Positions 45,603-55,071 are shown, counted from the first letter of the stretch. The stretch is 64,000 nucleotides of DNA from Clostridium simiarum (GCF_018919175.1 NZ_JAHLQL010000001.1:1612001-1676000); one strand, 5' to 3'. The notes: generated by a model not told the origin, from the letters alone. A program made the numbers and translations.

Positions 45603-47159
45603 TTACATATTTTCTAGTTGTTCATCTACTGCATTTCTAACAAATTCAACTAAAGGTCCATAAACTATATGAATATGTTTAGATGCTGGGAAGAATATCC
45701 CCGTACAACCTGAAGTCTCTAAAAGTTTACGATCTACTATATTAACTTCACCTAAATCTATTCTTAAACGAGTTATACAGTTATCTACATTTTTAATATT
45801 TGATTTTCCACCTAAACCTTCTATAACGATTTTTGCTATTTCATCATATCTCTTTTCTTTTATAAGACTGTTATCTGTAGATGGTGAATCTTCTCTTCCT
45901 GGAGTTTTTAAATCAAATTTTAATATTGCCCATTTAAATATAAAATAAGTTACAACTGCCAATATTAAACCAATTATAACAAAACTAACCCAATGGGTAT
46001 TTTCATAAAGTAATCCAAATATTGCAAAATCGAAAATAGTACCTCTAATGTATCCTATTGCTACATTAGCAAAAGATAATGCTACTGCTCCTATTCCTAT
46101 AATACATGCATATATTACATATAATAGTGGTGCAATAAATACAAAGGAAAATTCTAAAGGCTCTGTAACATTACCTAAAAGTGCTGTTAATATACAGGTA
46201 ATCATCAAAGACTTAACTAATTTTTTATTTTCTTTATAAGCCGTTTTATACATTGCTAGTCCTATAGCTGGGAAAGCAAATAATGTACATAACATTTGTT
46301 GTTGTGCCATAAATCTTGTTAATGAAGGCATCATACTCCAATAAGCACTGTTAGGTCCTTGCTTGAATAGTACTTCATTTAAAGTTGGAACAATACCAAC
46401 AAAGGTTTCTCCATTTATAACATATGATCCACCAGCCTCTGTAAATCTAAATAAAGCATTCCATAGGTGGTGTAATCCAAAAGGAATAAATAGTCTTTCT
46501 CCTGCTGCTGTAAAGAATGGTCCTACTGGACTTAAGAAAACTACCGATAATTTAGTTAATAAAGCAACTAATACCTCCCATATAAAGGGTATTGTTAAAC
46601 CAATTGCAACCATTACTCCCATTGTTATTATAGGAACTGATTTTTTACCTGAGAAAAATGCAAATGCGATTGGTAATTCAAGCTTATAGAATTTATCAGT
46701 TGCCCATGCTGCAACTAAACCCGTTACAATTCCACCCAAAGCGTTTACATTCATAGTTTGTATTCCTAATACCTTTATTTGTCCAAATTGACTCATTACT
46801 TCTGGAGCTGCTAATTTTCCACTTACAGTTAACCATACATTCATAGATATGATTAAGATTATATATCCTATAACTGATGAGAATACCGAAATTCCCTTAT
46901 CCTTTTTTGACATTCCATAAGCTACACCCATTGCAAACATTAATGGAATGTTATCAAAAACAGCACTAGCTATAGTTCTTATATTAACTAATATAGTATT
47001 AAGTACTTGATTTCCTAAAACCGGGAATCTTGCTATCATATAAGATTGAACAAGGGCTCCTGTTATACCGAGAATCATTCCTACTGGAGCCATAACTGCA
47101 ATTGGTAGTAATAATGTTCTACCAAACTGTTGAATCTTTTGACTAAATTCTTTTGACAT
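45603..47159 (-). CDS. PTS alpha-glucoside-type EIICB, second copy
   Basis: This is a permease-phosphotransferase of about 518 residues. The EIIC part (about ten helices) carries FGLHHLWNALFRF and LLGNVTEPLEFSFVF. The EIIB part has GGKSNIKNVDNCITRLRI with the phosphorylated Cys. There is no EIIA domain. The ATG at 47159, about 7 bases after GGAGGAAGG, is preferred over one in the ribosome binding site. It pairs with the GH4 gene that follows and the RpiR gene before it, duplicating the layout at 13986-18066 without the dehydratase-aldolase-kinase part. Confidence 0.9.
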   Translation of the reverse strand: MSKEFSQKIQQFGRTLLLPIAVMAPVGMILGITGALVQSYMIARFPVLGNQVLNTILVNIRTIASAVFDNIPLMFAMGVAYGMSKKDKGISVFSSVIGYIILIISMNVWLTVSGKLAAPEVMSQFGQIKVLGIQTMNVNALGGIVTGLVAAWATDKFYKLELPIAFAFFSGKKSVPIITMGVMVAIGLTIPFIWEVLVALLTKLSVVFLSPVGPFFTAAGERLFIPFGLHHLWNALFRFTEAGGSYVINGETFVGIVPTLNEVLFKQGPNSAYWSMMPSLTRFMAQQQMLCTLFAFPAIGLAMYKTAYKENKKLVKSLMITCILTALLGNVTEPLEFSFVFIAPLLYVIYACIIGIGAVALSFANVAIGYIRGTIFDFAIFGLLYENTHWVSFVIIGLILAVVTYFIFKWAILKFDLKTPGREDSPSTDNSLIKEKRYDEIAKIVIEGLGGKSNIKNVDNCITRLRIDLGEVNIVDRKLLETSGCTGIFFPASKHIHIVYGPLVEFVRNAVDEQLENM

Positions 47160-47213
47160 TTCGCCTTCCTCCATTTATCAAATTAAATATATTTTATGAA
47201 TACCTTTACCTAT

Positions 47214-47255
47214 AAGAGCGCTCTTCTTAATTATATTTTACTTTTTGTTAACAAA
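47214..47255. promoter_or_regulatory. two perfect 12-base palindromes before the second PTS gene
   Basis: AAGAGCGCTCTT (47214-47225) and TTTGTTAACAAA (47244-47255) lie in the short gap between the RpiR and PTS genes. Either could be the operator of the RpiR protein encoded next to them. Confidence 0.35.
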
Positions 47256-47331
47256 GGTTGCAATAATTCTGAGTGATACTCTTTTCCTTTATGAAGTCTC
47301 AGGTCACAAGAAGTGAATTAGGTCATAAAAA

Positions 47332-47357
47332 AATAGCTCGTTTTTTTACGAGCTATT
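47332..47357 (-). terminator. terminator of the second rpiR-like gene
   Basis: AATAGCTCG and CGAGCTATT arms surround an eight-base loop and overlap the regulator stop codon; a T run follows on the minus strand. Confidence 0.8.
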
Positions 47358-48093
47358 TTTTATTAAGTTCTTTAATTGAGTTTACTAACATTTCAATTAC
47401 TATAAACATTCCTATTCGTGATATACTGTCATTAAATTTAGTTTCTGTATCACTAGATACACAGTGCAAAGTATAATCACTAATTCTTGATAACTCATTA
47501 TTTCCAAATGAAGTTATGGCAATTGTTCTGCATCCTTTTACCTTAGCGATGTTAGCTGCCTCTAATATTTTTTCTGTATTACCTGATAAAGAAATTAAGA
47601 TAACTAATTCATCACTATCTAATGTATTTGCTACTAAAGTGAGTAAGTTATAATCTTTAATAAAAATACATTTAATCCCCAAGGTTAGTAATATATGATT
47701 TAAATAGTAACCTGCTGCTTTACTTGTACCTCTTGCTAAAACATATACAGTTTTAGCTTCTATAATCTCTCTAGAAATTTTTTTATATAAATCTGCTTCT
47801 ATAACTACAAAAGTTTTTTCAATATTTTGTTTTAATCCATATTGAAAATCTTCTAAAACCTTTATATCCTCCTCTGGATTATTATTTGATTTTAGAAAAT
47901 ATTTTAAATCTGAGAAACCTTCAAATCCTAATTTTTGTGATAAATTAATAATTACAGTTTTAGAAGTAAATGTCTCCTTAGCTAAATCATTTATTTTCAT
48001 CTTTATTACCTTTTGTTGATTAGCATAAATATATGTAAATACCTTCTGTTCACTATTAGTTAATTTGCTAAATAATTTAGATAAATTCTCCAT
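47353..48093 (-). CDS. RpiR/MurR family regulator, second copy
   Basis: This is a 246-residue regulator with an N-terminal helix-turn-helix (KETFTSKTVIINLSQKLGFEG). A SIS domain with YVLARGTSKAAGYYLNHI and VILISLSGNTEKIL follows. It should sense a phosphosugar and control the PTS-GH4 pair downstream, just as the paralogue at 17305-18066 controls the first set. GGGAG precedes the ATG. A terminator overlaps its end. Confidence 0.9.
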   Translation of the reverse strand: MENLSKLFSKLTNSEQKVFTYIYANQQKVIKMKINDLAKETFTSKTVIINLSQKLGFEGFSDLKYFLKSNNNPEEDIKVLEDFQYGLKQNIEKTFVVIEADLYKKISREIIEAKTVYVLARGTSKAAGYYLNHILLTLGIKCIFIKDYNLLTLVANTLDSDELVILISLSGNTEKILEAANIAKVKGCRTIAITSFGNNELSRISDYTLHCVSSDTETKFNDSISRIGMFIVIEMLVNSIKELNKK

Positions 48094-48398
48094 AAAAACT
48101 CCCTACTTTTTAAAACTACAAATTATGTCACAAACTAAATCTCCAATCTTTTACTAAATATAATAATACATTGTTTTTAATATTTGTTATTTGCATTATT
48201 ATCTGTGATTATATCATAACTTTTGTTTTAAATGCAATTCTATAGGATCTAGCCACTTTGTTCATTATTATATTAAAGCTTTTTTATTAATTTCTTTTAT
48301 TGTATTATATAAAAATTTAGATTTTCACACAGATTGTTGGGTACTCCAAAAATAATAAATGTAGATTGTAAATCAATCCACCTTTTTTGTTTAGTTTA
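48094..48398. other. AT-rich intergenic stretch
   Basis: It should hold the promoter of the second rpiR-like gene near 48100-48200 and the end of the VanZ-RDD transcript. I see no gene, and only a weak GATTG/CAATC pairing near 48370. Confidence 0.4.
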
Positions 48399-49484
48399 TT
48401 ATTTTGATATCACAATGCGAGTATTACTAATCTTTTCATAAAAAAATCTATTTTTCTTAATAACGCAAAGTGTTGCATGAATTAGAATTAATAAGATTAC
48501 TACAAATTGTATTATATTTATAACAGTAATTGCATAACTAACTGCAGTATCTTGATTTAATGTAGCTGCAGCAAATAGAATTTTGTTAAGTCCAAATATT
48601 CCAAAATACAAAACACCATATCTTATAAATACTTCTTTAAATCTTAATTTATTTTCTTGCCCTTTTACTCTTATACTTGTAAGCCATTTACCAATAGTCT
48701 TACCATTAGTAAAATAAACAATTAAAATGAAGTATGTAAAAAATACTATTCCTTCTAAAATAATATTTTCGTTTATCTTTGGAATTAAACCAATTAAAAA
48801 TGTATCTATAAAAAATGCTAAAATTCTTCTAAAATAGCTTACTCTTATTTCTTCAAAGTTTACGTTATTATCAATTTCATTTGTATTGGGAAGAAAAAAA
48901 GCAAATATTGGAGTTATCAAATATCCAATATAACCACTAAAAGTATTTAAAAACAAATCATCAATATCAAAAACTCTATAAGGAGCATTGTAAATACCGA
49001 ATAATGCTGTAATCTGTGTTATTTCAAAAAATAATGAAACTAGAAAAGTAATAGCTAAGGTTTTCTTTAAATCTTTTTTGAAATAATATCTCAAATAAAT
49101 ACCCAGTGGAGTAAGTAAAATCCCATTAAAAGCTGCTTGTATAAAAGCTCTTTCAGTTAACAAATATTTATATGTTGAGGGGTCAGTTAGAACCGATTTC
49201 GTTTCTTTAAATATGTCACTAATAAACCTAAAAGGTACTAGACTATAATACTGAGTGCCAGGGGCTTGCAAACTTTTTATATCTCTTGTTCTTGGTAAAG
49301 GTAAAATTACTAAATAATAAGCTGTAATTAAATATAATAAAAAAGAATATAAAATAAAAACTCTAAATTTATTTATATATCCGTGCTTTTTATATTGATA
49401 AATTGCAAAAGGAAATGTAAAAAATAAAGCTATAAATGGAAATGTGATAAAAGCAATTTTTATAGGAAATAAATATTCTTGCAT
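48399..49484 (-). CDS. VanZ-RDD fusion membrane protein
   Basis: This is a membrane protein of about 361 residues. The N-terminal half has four or five helices of the VanZ type (AYYLVILPLPRTRDI, later NGILLTPLGIYLRYYF and VFDIDDLFLNTFSGYIGYL). The C-terminal half is an RDD domain with YFRRILAFFIDTFLIG and GKTIGKWLTSIRV. VanZ-like proteins are linked to low-level glycopeptide or lipoglycopeptide resistance; RDD proteins are often ion-transport-like. The ATG at 49484, after GGAGGATC, is the better start. It is monocistronic. Confidence 0.85.
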   Translation of the reverse strand: MQEYLFPIKIAFITFPFIALFFTFPFAIYQYKKHGYINKFRVFILYSFLLYLITAYYLVILPLPRTRDIKSLQAPGTQYYSLVPFRFISDIFKETKSVLTDPSTYKYLLTERAFIQAAFNGILLTPLGIYLRYYFKKDLKKTLAITFLVSLFFEITQITALFGIYNAPYRVFDIDDLFLNTFSGYIGYLITPIFAFFLPNTNEIDNNVNFEEIRVSYFRRILAFFIDTFLIGLIPKINENIILEGIVFFTYFILIVYFTNGKTIGKWLTSIRVKGQENKLRFKEVFIRYGVLYFGIFGLNKILFAAATLNQDTAVSYAITVINIIQFVVILLILIHATLCVIKKNRFFYEKISNTRIVISK

Positions 49485-49552
49485 GAAGATCCTCCTCAAT
49501 ATTTTCAATAATTAAAAAATATAAATAAAATAGTGTTACTCTAAAAATCATA

Positions 49553-49576
49553 ATCCTCTGATAATTTTCAGAGGAT
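49553..49576. terminator. ATCCTCTGA hairpin in the gap before the VanZ gene
   Basis: Nine-base arms ATCCTCTGA and TCAGAGGAT have a six-base loop. It lies 70 bases upstream of the VanZ start, so it may end the transcript of the two-component genes or fold in the VanZ leader. Otherwise 49580-49840 shows nothing that I can assign. Confidence 0.4.
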
Positions 49577-49843
49577 AACCCCTTTAAGCATAACTTCCCC
49601 TGTAATTATAACAAATAAACATACTATTATAAGTGCATTTTTCCTTTTATTATGGCATCTTTTTTATTATTATTTCATTTTATTATAGGTATTCAACCTT
49701 AACTTATGATAACTCCAATATTAAATAATCCTTAATTTATTTACTTACAGAGTTTTACTATATTCTATTTTTCTTTCTACTTATTTAATAAAAGATAGCT
49801 TTCCTCCGGTAATTTTTACAAAATACTTCTGAACTAATTGAAG

Positions 49844-49879
49844 AAAAAACTACCAAGTTATAATCACTTGATAGTTTTT
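49844..49879 (-). terminator. terminator of the two-component operon
   Basis: AAAAACTACCAAGT and ACTTGATAGTTTTT arms have one mismatch and a T run on the minus strand. It lies about 120 bases past the kinase stop. Confidence 0.75.
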
Positions 49880-49918
49880 AAATATATTGAATAAATGCTT
49901 ATCTAATATATAGGATTA

Positions 49919-50002
49919 CTAAAACTTAACAAGTATAATTCCAATACTCATCAAGAGTATAATAGTAATTCTTCTAATAGGTATTTTTCTTTTTAGCGTA
50001 AT
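49919..50002 (-). other. possible small membrane-peptide frame after the kinase
   Basis: Directly after the kinase stop an open frame encodes LKRKIPIRRITIILLMSIG and then IILVKF: a basic start and one hydrophobic helix. There is no ATG; GGGAGGG lies upstream and the first codon would be ATT. The composition looks like a real small membrane peptide, but the lack of a normal start is a serious weakness. It could be a decayed extension of another gene. Confidence 0.2.
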
Positions 50003-51244
50003 TTACAAACCCTCCCTATTTAATTCTATGTTGATTATAAACTTGTCAGTTTCGTTTTCCGCCCAAATCTTTCCACCATGCAATTCTACTATATTTTTTG
50101 CAATAGCTAATCCTAATCCTGATCCTGAAACTTCTGAGTTTCTTGATTCATCTGTCCTATAAAATCTATTAAATACTTTTTCTAGGTCTTTTTCTAAAAT
50201 TTTATCAACTCTATTTTCAAAGCTTATAATAACATTTTCATCATTTTCATATAAATTTATATTTACATCGCTTCCTTCAACACCGTATTTAATAGCATTT
50301 CCTATAATATTTTCAAAGACTCTTGCTATTTTGCTAGGATCCACTAATAACTCCACTTTGCTATTTTCAAAATTTTTCTTAAAGCCTATATATCTTTCTT
50401 TTGCTTGAATTGAAAGTTCACCTATGCTTTGCTCTATTATTTCTATTATATTAACTTTCACTTTTTTAAGTTTAATGCCACCACTTTCAAGCTTAGAATA
50501 CTCAAATAGATCATCTATTAAAACCTTTAGTTTTTTAGAATTTTCTAAAGAAATTTTTGCATATTTATCTTTATCTTCAAAACTCGTGTTATCATCTGCT
50601 GCAAGCTGAATGTACCCAATCAATGCTGTAAGAGGCGTTCTTAAATCATGAGATACATTTGTTATAAGCTCACTTTTTAATCTTTCCACAGCTCTTTCTT
50701 CTTCTATTTTATTTTTTAGATTAGTAGACATATTATTTATTTCCCCTGCTAAAGTTGCTAATTCATCATAGCCTTCAACTCTTATTTTGTAATCTAAATT
50801 CCCCTCAGAAATTTTATTTATACCACTATACATATATTTTATATATTCAGTTCTTGTTCTAATTAATAAATAAATTAATATTAAAACAATTATCATATTT
50901 GAAACTGATTTTATAAGAATAATACCTAAAATAACAGTAGCTAATAGTTCTCTTGTTACACTTCCAAATATTATTTTTTTAACTCTGTTTTTCAATTTTA
51001 ACTCATCATATCCATTTAAATCTATTGTATTTTCTAAACTTCCTTGAGAAATTGTTTTTATATAGTTACTTTTTCTTATATACAATAAGTAAATTAATAT
51101 TATAATTATATATATTATTATATCTGATATGGGACTTGGTATAAAAGATACAATTAATGCCACAAAAGCAAAACTTAAAATAATAGTTAAGAATAGTTCT
51201 CTTGTTACACTTCCAAATATTAATTTCTTAATTCTATTTTTCAA
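50003..51244 (-). CDS. sensor histidine kinase with duplicated membrane-HAMP segment
   Basis: This is a 413-residue HAMP-type kinase. KNRIKKLIFGSVTREL opens the protein, and LKNRVKKIIFGSVTREL recurs at about residues 84-100. Each copy is followed by helices and then by a HAMP-like SQGSLENTIDLNGYDEL or SEGNLDYKIRVEGYDEL. The first copy is thus a truncated membrane-HAMP unit of about 83 residues. The catalytic core is intact: His199 in NVSHDLRTPLT, N-box IIGNAIKYG, and G2 GSGLGLAIAKNIV. It starts with TTG at 51244 and overlaps the response regulator by 11 bases. A close paralogue or a single slip event could account for the duplication. Confidence 0.9.
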   Translation of the reverse strand: MKNRIKKLIFGSVTRELFLTIILSFAFVALIVSFIPSPISDIIIYIIIILIYLLYIRKSNYIKTISQGSLENTIDLNGYDELKLKNRVKKIIFGSVTRELLATVILGIILIKSVSNMIIVLILIYLLIRTRTEYIKYMYSGINKISEGNLDYKIRVEGYDELATLAGEINNMSTNLKNKIEEERAVERLKSELITNVSHDLRTPLTALIGYIQLAADDNTSFEDKDKYAKISLENSKKLKVLIDDLFEYSKLESGGIKLKKVKVNIIEIIEQSIGELSIQAKERYIGFKKNFENSKVELLVDPSKIARVFENIIGNAIKYGVEGSDVNINLYENDENVIISFENRVDKILEKDLEKVFNRFYRTDESRNSEVSGSGLGLAIAKNIVELHGGKIWAENETDKFIINIELNREGL

Positions 51245-51929
51245 TTTTATATCCCACTCCCCATACTACCTTTATGTATTTAGGTTCCTTAGGGTTAATC
51301 TCAATCTTCTCTCTTATATTTCTTATGTGTACAGCCACAGTATTATCTGCATTATTAAAAGGTTCATTCCATACATTATCATAAATTTGTTCTGTACTCA
51401 TAACCCTACCTCTATTAAGTGCTAAAGTTTCTAATATAGAAAATTCTAAGGGAGTAAGCCTAACAAAGACTCCCTCAACAAATACTTCTCTTGATGCTCT
51501 ATTTATAGTAAGTCCATCAATAATTATCTCATCCTCATCTTCTTTTTTCGCTTCATTAAAATTAAAACATCTTCTAAGTTGAGATTTTACTCTTGCAGTA
51601 AGTTCTAATGGATTAAAAGGTTTTGTAACGTAATCATCAGCTCCAACATTTAACCCTAATATTTTATCACTATCTTCATTCTTAGCAGAAAGCATAATAA
51701 TAGGAAGTTTTCTTTCTTCTCTAATTTTCAGACACGTCCTTATTCCATCCAATTTAGGCATCATAATATCTAAAATTATTAAATCAATATCATTGTTTTT
51801 AAGTTTTTCTAAGGCATCAATACCATCACAAGCAGTAATAACCCCTAATCCTTCATTTATTAAATAAATTTCAATTAACTCTCTTATATCTTTTTCATCA
51901 TCCACTACTAATACTGTATTTTTTTCCAC
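51234..51929 (-). CDS. OmpR-family response regulator
   Basis: This is a 231-residue regulator that starts with GTG (51927-51929), with GAGAGGGG upstream. The receiver has VVDDEKDIRELIEIY, the phospho-acceptor Asp in LIILDIMMPKLDG and the Lys in DDYVTKPFNPLEL. The winged-helix output ends in YIKVVWGVGYKIEK. It is paired by overlap with the duplicated-helix kinase. The VanS/VanR-like arrangement and the nearby VanZ and glycosylation genes suggest envelope-related targets, but no operator was identified. Confidence 0.92.
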   Translation of the reverse strand: MEKNTVLVVDDEKDIRELIEIYLINEGLGVITACDGIDALEKLKNNDIDLIILDIMMPKLDGIRTCLKIREERKLPIIMLSAKNEDSDKILGLNVGADDYVTKPFNPLELTARVKSQLRRCFNFNEAKKEDEDEIIIDGLTINRASREVFVEGVFVRLTPLEFSILETLALNRGRVMSTEQIYDNVWNEPFNNADNTVAVHIRNIREKIEINPKEPKYIKVVWGVGYKIEK

Positions 51930-52031
51930 GAATTATAGCCCCTCTCTTATTAACCATAACCATTTAAGTAATTAATTCATAATATTATTAAAATGCCACG
52001 AAACAGTAAATCAAAATTACCCAATTGCAAG

Positions 52032-52082
52032 TTCAAACTCTTTTATGAAAATCCACTTTTGGATTTATAAAAGAGTTTGAAT
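52032..52082 (-). terminator. terminator of the GT39-type gene
   Basis: TTCAAACTCTTTTAT and ATAAAAGAGTTTGAA arms form a long stem closed by an AAATCCA/TGGATTT inner stem, just past the stop codon. It separates the glycosylation gene from the two-component genes. Confidence 0.8.
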
Positions 52083-52090
52083 TAAGCTAA

Positions 52091-53335
52091 CTAAGCCTTT
52101 AAATTCTGCTTTTTACACCTTTTATCATTAACAGTATGTGCCGCAAATAATATTACCAGTGGCATCACAGGATAGGCATATCTTTCAAATGTAAAATAGG
52201 GTAAATATATAATATTAAAATAAACTACTACCATAATCAAAAACTTAAGATTCAAACTTTTATCCTTATGTTTTATCATACCATAAAGAGCCCAAAATAA
52301 AATTACAAGATGATAAAGAATTACAGGAACATATGGTATTTTAAATACCTTTGCCCAATAAAAAGGAGCTCTCCAAAAATAATAAGTTTTCCCAAAAGTA
52401 TACCAAGCTATATATTTAAATGGTTCTTTTTTTCCATAGGTCTTTAATCTGTCAAGTCCTGCTTTTATTTCATTTTGGTTACTTTCTATTGCATCTTTTC
52501 CTTCTACAAAAGGCACTCCCAAACCTTTACTTTGATTATAATTAACAAAGGTCCCTTGCAAAAATGGATTTCCACTAGATTTTGTAAACAAAATTACTCT
52601 ATCAAAAACTTTATAATTTCTTATCCACCAAGGTGTCATAACGGCACAAAATACAGTTGTTACTACAACAGTATACTTAACTATTTCACTAAAACTATAC
52701 TTGTTTTTTATCCACATAATTAAAACCAAAAGTGGGTAAGCAGCAATGGTCGGTCTATATAAACAGGCTACTGCCCAAACAATTCCACCTAATATATATA
52801 ATTTTAAACTTTTCTTTTCAATTGCATAAATACTTATGTAAATTAGAAGCAACAGCAAAAATTTAAAAATAACTTCCATTAAAATAAGGTTTGCTGCATA
52901 AATTTCAGCTACATATAGTGCATTCATAAGACATGCTATTAAAGCTACTTTACTATTAAATACTTTTTTTCCTATTAAAAATAACAAATGTAAGCTTGCT
53001 ACTTGCAATATTACTTGAAATATTTTAAATGCTATAACTCCATTTATCTTACCGAAAATAAACATGAAAAATGAGAGTACAATAGTTAATCCTGGCATTA
53101 TATAAACCGTGGATTCTCCTACATTGTGATAAGACAGTATATTGTTATCTACAAACTCCCATGCGCTCCTAATATATCTTACATCATCATTATTAAATTC
53201 TTCCATGCTTCCTAAAAGTAGCGAATCTCCATTGGCAAATACAGAAAAAATAGCTACTGCCATAAAAACTACTTCAATAATTATTAAATAAATCTTTAAT
53301 CTTTTTTCTTCATTCATATCTCTTAATTTCTTCAT
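52091..53335 (-). CDS. GT39/ArnT-like membrane glycosyltransferase
   Basis: This is a 414-residue membrane protein with about ten helices of the PMT/ArnT (GT-C) type. After helix 1, the outside loop holds the Asp pair in EEFNNDDVRYIRSAW, where GT-C enzymes keep the catalytic acid, and YRPTIAAYPLLVLIMW lies mid-protein. It should transfer a sugar from an undecaprenyl-phosphate carrier to an envelope acceptor. The GT2/DUF2304 pair at 53636-54681 on the same strand could supply the lipid-linked sugar. The acceptor is unknown. Confidence 0.75.
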   Translation of the reverse strand: MKKLRDMNEEKRLKIYLIIIEVVFMAVAIFSVFANGDSLLLGSMEEFNNDDVRYIRSAWEFVDNNILSYHNVGESTVYIMPGLTIVLSFFMFIFGKINGVIAFKIFQVILQVASLHLLFLIGKKVFNSKVALIACLMNALYVAEIYAANLILMEVIFKFLLLLLIYISIYAIEKKSLKLYILGGIVWAVACLYRPTIAAYPLLVLIMWIKNKYSFSEIVKYTVVVTTVFCAVMTPWWIRNYKVFDRVILFTKSSGNPFLQGTFVNYNQSKGLGVPFVEGKDAIESNQNEIKAGLDRLKTYGKKEPFKYIAWYTFGKTYYFWRAPFYWAKVFKIPYVPVILYHLVILFWALYGMIKHKDKSLNLKFLIMVVVYFNIIYLPYFTFERYAYPVMPLVILFAAHTVNDKRCKKQNLKA

Positions 53336-53635
53336 ACCCCTTACCCCTTATCCTATTATTAAATCATTACTTTTTATGATGCATTAACCACTTTACAAGA
53401 TATAAATCTCTTCTACCTTATCCTAATTAAAGCACCTTATAAAAAATTATAAAAGTCCAATTATTTTTGATATTATTAACCTTTCATTAAGTATAATAAA
53501 ATCTATATATAATAATTAAATAAAATATTCATTATACCTTTTAATGATATCTAAAAATCACTTTTACTCCTTCCAATCTTACATAAAATTTGTTCTATAG
53601 CAAAATAAATATACTAATATAAATACCTTATTGTT
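53336..53635. other. AT-rich gap between the DUF2304 and GT39 genes
   Basis: It carries no gene that I can support. It is long enough for a separate promoter of the GT39-type gene; AT-rich -10-like sequences are frequent, so none is picked. Confidence 0.4.
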
Positions 53636-53965
53636 TTATTTTTCTTCAATTCTATCTTTTAATATAGAATTTTCCTGTATAAGTTTCGTTAATTTTTTCT
53701 GCATATTAGAAATTACTATCATCAAATAAAAAATCATCACTAAGCTAAATATTATACCCATTAAAAACAAAAACGCTGGCGGGTACATTATCCCTGTAAC
53801 CTTTGCTAAAGATTCTATAATTGTTGAATTCACTGAAAATATCATTAAAATTAAGCTTACTAAAATCCATAACAAGCCACTCTTAAATTCCAAACTTCTT
53901 TTTCGAATAAATATAATACTTATAACTAGGAAAAAAAGTGAGATCATAAAACAAAATAACTTCAT
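53636..53965 (-). CDS. DUF2304 membrane protein
   Basis: This is a 109-residue protein with three helices (about residues 4-20, 30-48 and 64-90) and a C-terminal charged coiled coil (NMQKKLTKLIQENSILKDRI). The family is almost always next to a GT2 dolichyl-phosphate-type transferase, as here, where the start overlaps the GT2 stop by 4 bases. It probably anchors that enzyme or flips its lipid product. Confidence 0.85.
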   Translation of the reverse strand: MKLFCFMISLFFLVISIIFIRKRSLEFKSGLLWILVSLILMIFSVNSTIIESLAKVTGIMYPPAFLFLMGIIFSLVMIFYLMIVISNMQKKLTKLIQENSILKDRIEEK

Positions 53966-54681
53966 TGTAACACCCCTTTTTTACTAGGTTGTATAAGTGA
54001 AGCCAAAGTTACTTTTACCATATAATACACAGATTTTATTGGTGTTATAGAGGATTTTCCTCCTTGCCTTTTATTCATATTAACACTGATTTCTTTCACC
54101 TTAAGACCATTTTTTACAGCGTATACTATAGTCTCAACTTCTGGATAATCTTGAGGATAATAATTTGCGAAAAGGCTGATTCCTCTTTTGTTAACCATCC
54201 TATAACCAGAAGTAGTGTCATAATATGGACTCTTACATAAAAAAGATACAAGTTTTGAAAAGTATTTTATTCCAAGCTTCCTGCATACACTAGGCTTATA
54301 ATTTGATTTACTAATAAACCTTGAACCAATTACCATGTCAGCATTACTCTCATTAAGTTCTTTAGCTAGCCTTCCTAAATCCTTTGAGCTGTGTTGCCCA
54401 TCCCCATCAATTTGTACCGCTGCATCATAACCATTATAAAGTGCATATAAATATCCTGTCTGCATAGCACCACCAATACCTAAGTTACTACTTAAATTTA
54501 AAACCCTTGCTCCTGCCTTTTTAGCTTCTAATTCTGTATTATCCTTTGAACCATCATTTATAACTATAATGTCAAATTTAATATTACTACTTTTTTCAAA
54601 ATTACTATCTTTAATTGCCTTTACCACTTTATATATATTTTTTTCTTCATTATAAGCTGGAATTATCACTAAACATTTCAT
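53962..54681 (-). CDS. GT2 polyprenyl-phosphate glycosyltransferase (DPM-like)
   Basis: This is a 239-residue cytoplasmic glycosyltransferase. It has the GT-A motifs IIPAYNEEKNIYKV, VINDGSKDNTE and the metal-binding QIDGDGQHSS, then GSRF and SGYRMVNKRG. This is the dolichol-phosphate-mannose synthase pattern. It is expected to charge undecaprenyl phosphate with a hexose. It overlaps the DUF2304 gene by 4 bases. Together with the GT39-type enzyme downstream it makes a compact envelope-glycosylation set. Confidence 0.9.
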   Translation of the reverse strand: MKCLVIIPAYNEEKNIYKVVKAIKDSNFEKSSNIKFDIIVINDGSKDNTELEAKKAGARVLNLSSNLGIGGAMQTGYLYALYNGYDAAVQIDGDGQHSSKDLGRLAKELNESNADMVIGSRFISKSNYKPSVCRKLGIKYFSKLVSFLCKSPYYDTTSGYRMVNKRGISLFANYYPQDYPEVETIVYAVKNGLKVKEISVNMNKRQGGKSSITPIKSVYYMVKVTLASLIQPSKKGVLQ

Positions 54682-54879
54682 AATTATATCTAACCCTTTC
54701 TTTCAAAACTATAAAGGAGAAAATTTAGCTTCTCCTAGGAAATGCAAAAAAGAAAAATTATAATTAATAAAAATTCTTTTGACCTTAATTTAATAACTAT
54801 TTCCATTTATACTAATTATTATAAAGCATATTATTTAAGAAATACTTAATGAAATTATGAAGATTTAATGAAGATAGCT

Positions 54880-54935
54880 AGGGACGGTTCATAACTTATC
54901 ACTTTTAATTGTTTAATAAGTTATGAACCGCCCCT
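54880..54935. repeat. long palindrome, REP-like
   Basis: The 20-base arms, which begin with AGGGACGGTTCATAAC, match in 19 of 20 positions around a 16-base loop. GGGACGGTTC-type palindromes recur in many clostridial genomes as REP-like units, as far as I recall. No second copy is in the window. Confidence 0.6.
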
Positions 54936-54976
54936 AAATTTTAAAATGCTAAACTAATTCTTTTAATTTAAGTGTC

Positions 54977-54996
54977 ATGACCTTTGAGCAGGTCAT
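54977..54996. promoter_or_regulatory. ATGACCT/AGGTCAT hairpin before the cupin gene
   Basis: Perfect seven-base arms around TTGAGC lie about 75 bases upstream of the cupin start. A TATAAT lies near 55034, so this may be an operator or leader stem of that gene. Confidence 0.4.
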
Positions 54997-55071
54997 TACT
55001 GTGACTCCAATCACACTTTCTAAACAAATAGCATATAATAATGTTGTAAGTCTATGAAAGGAATGAACCGT

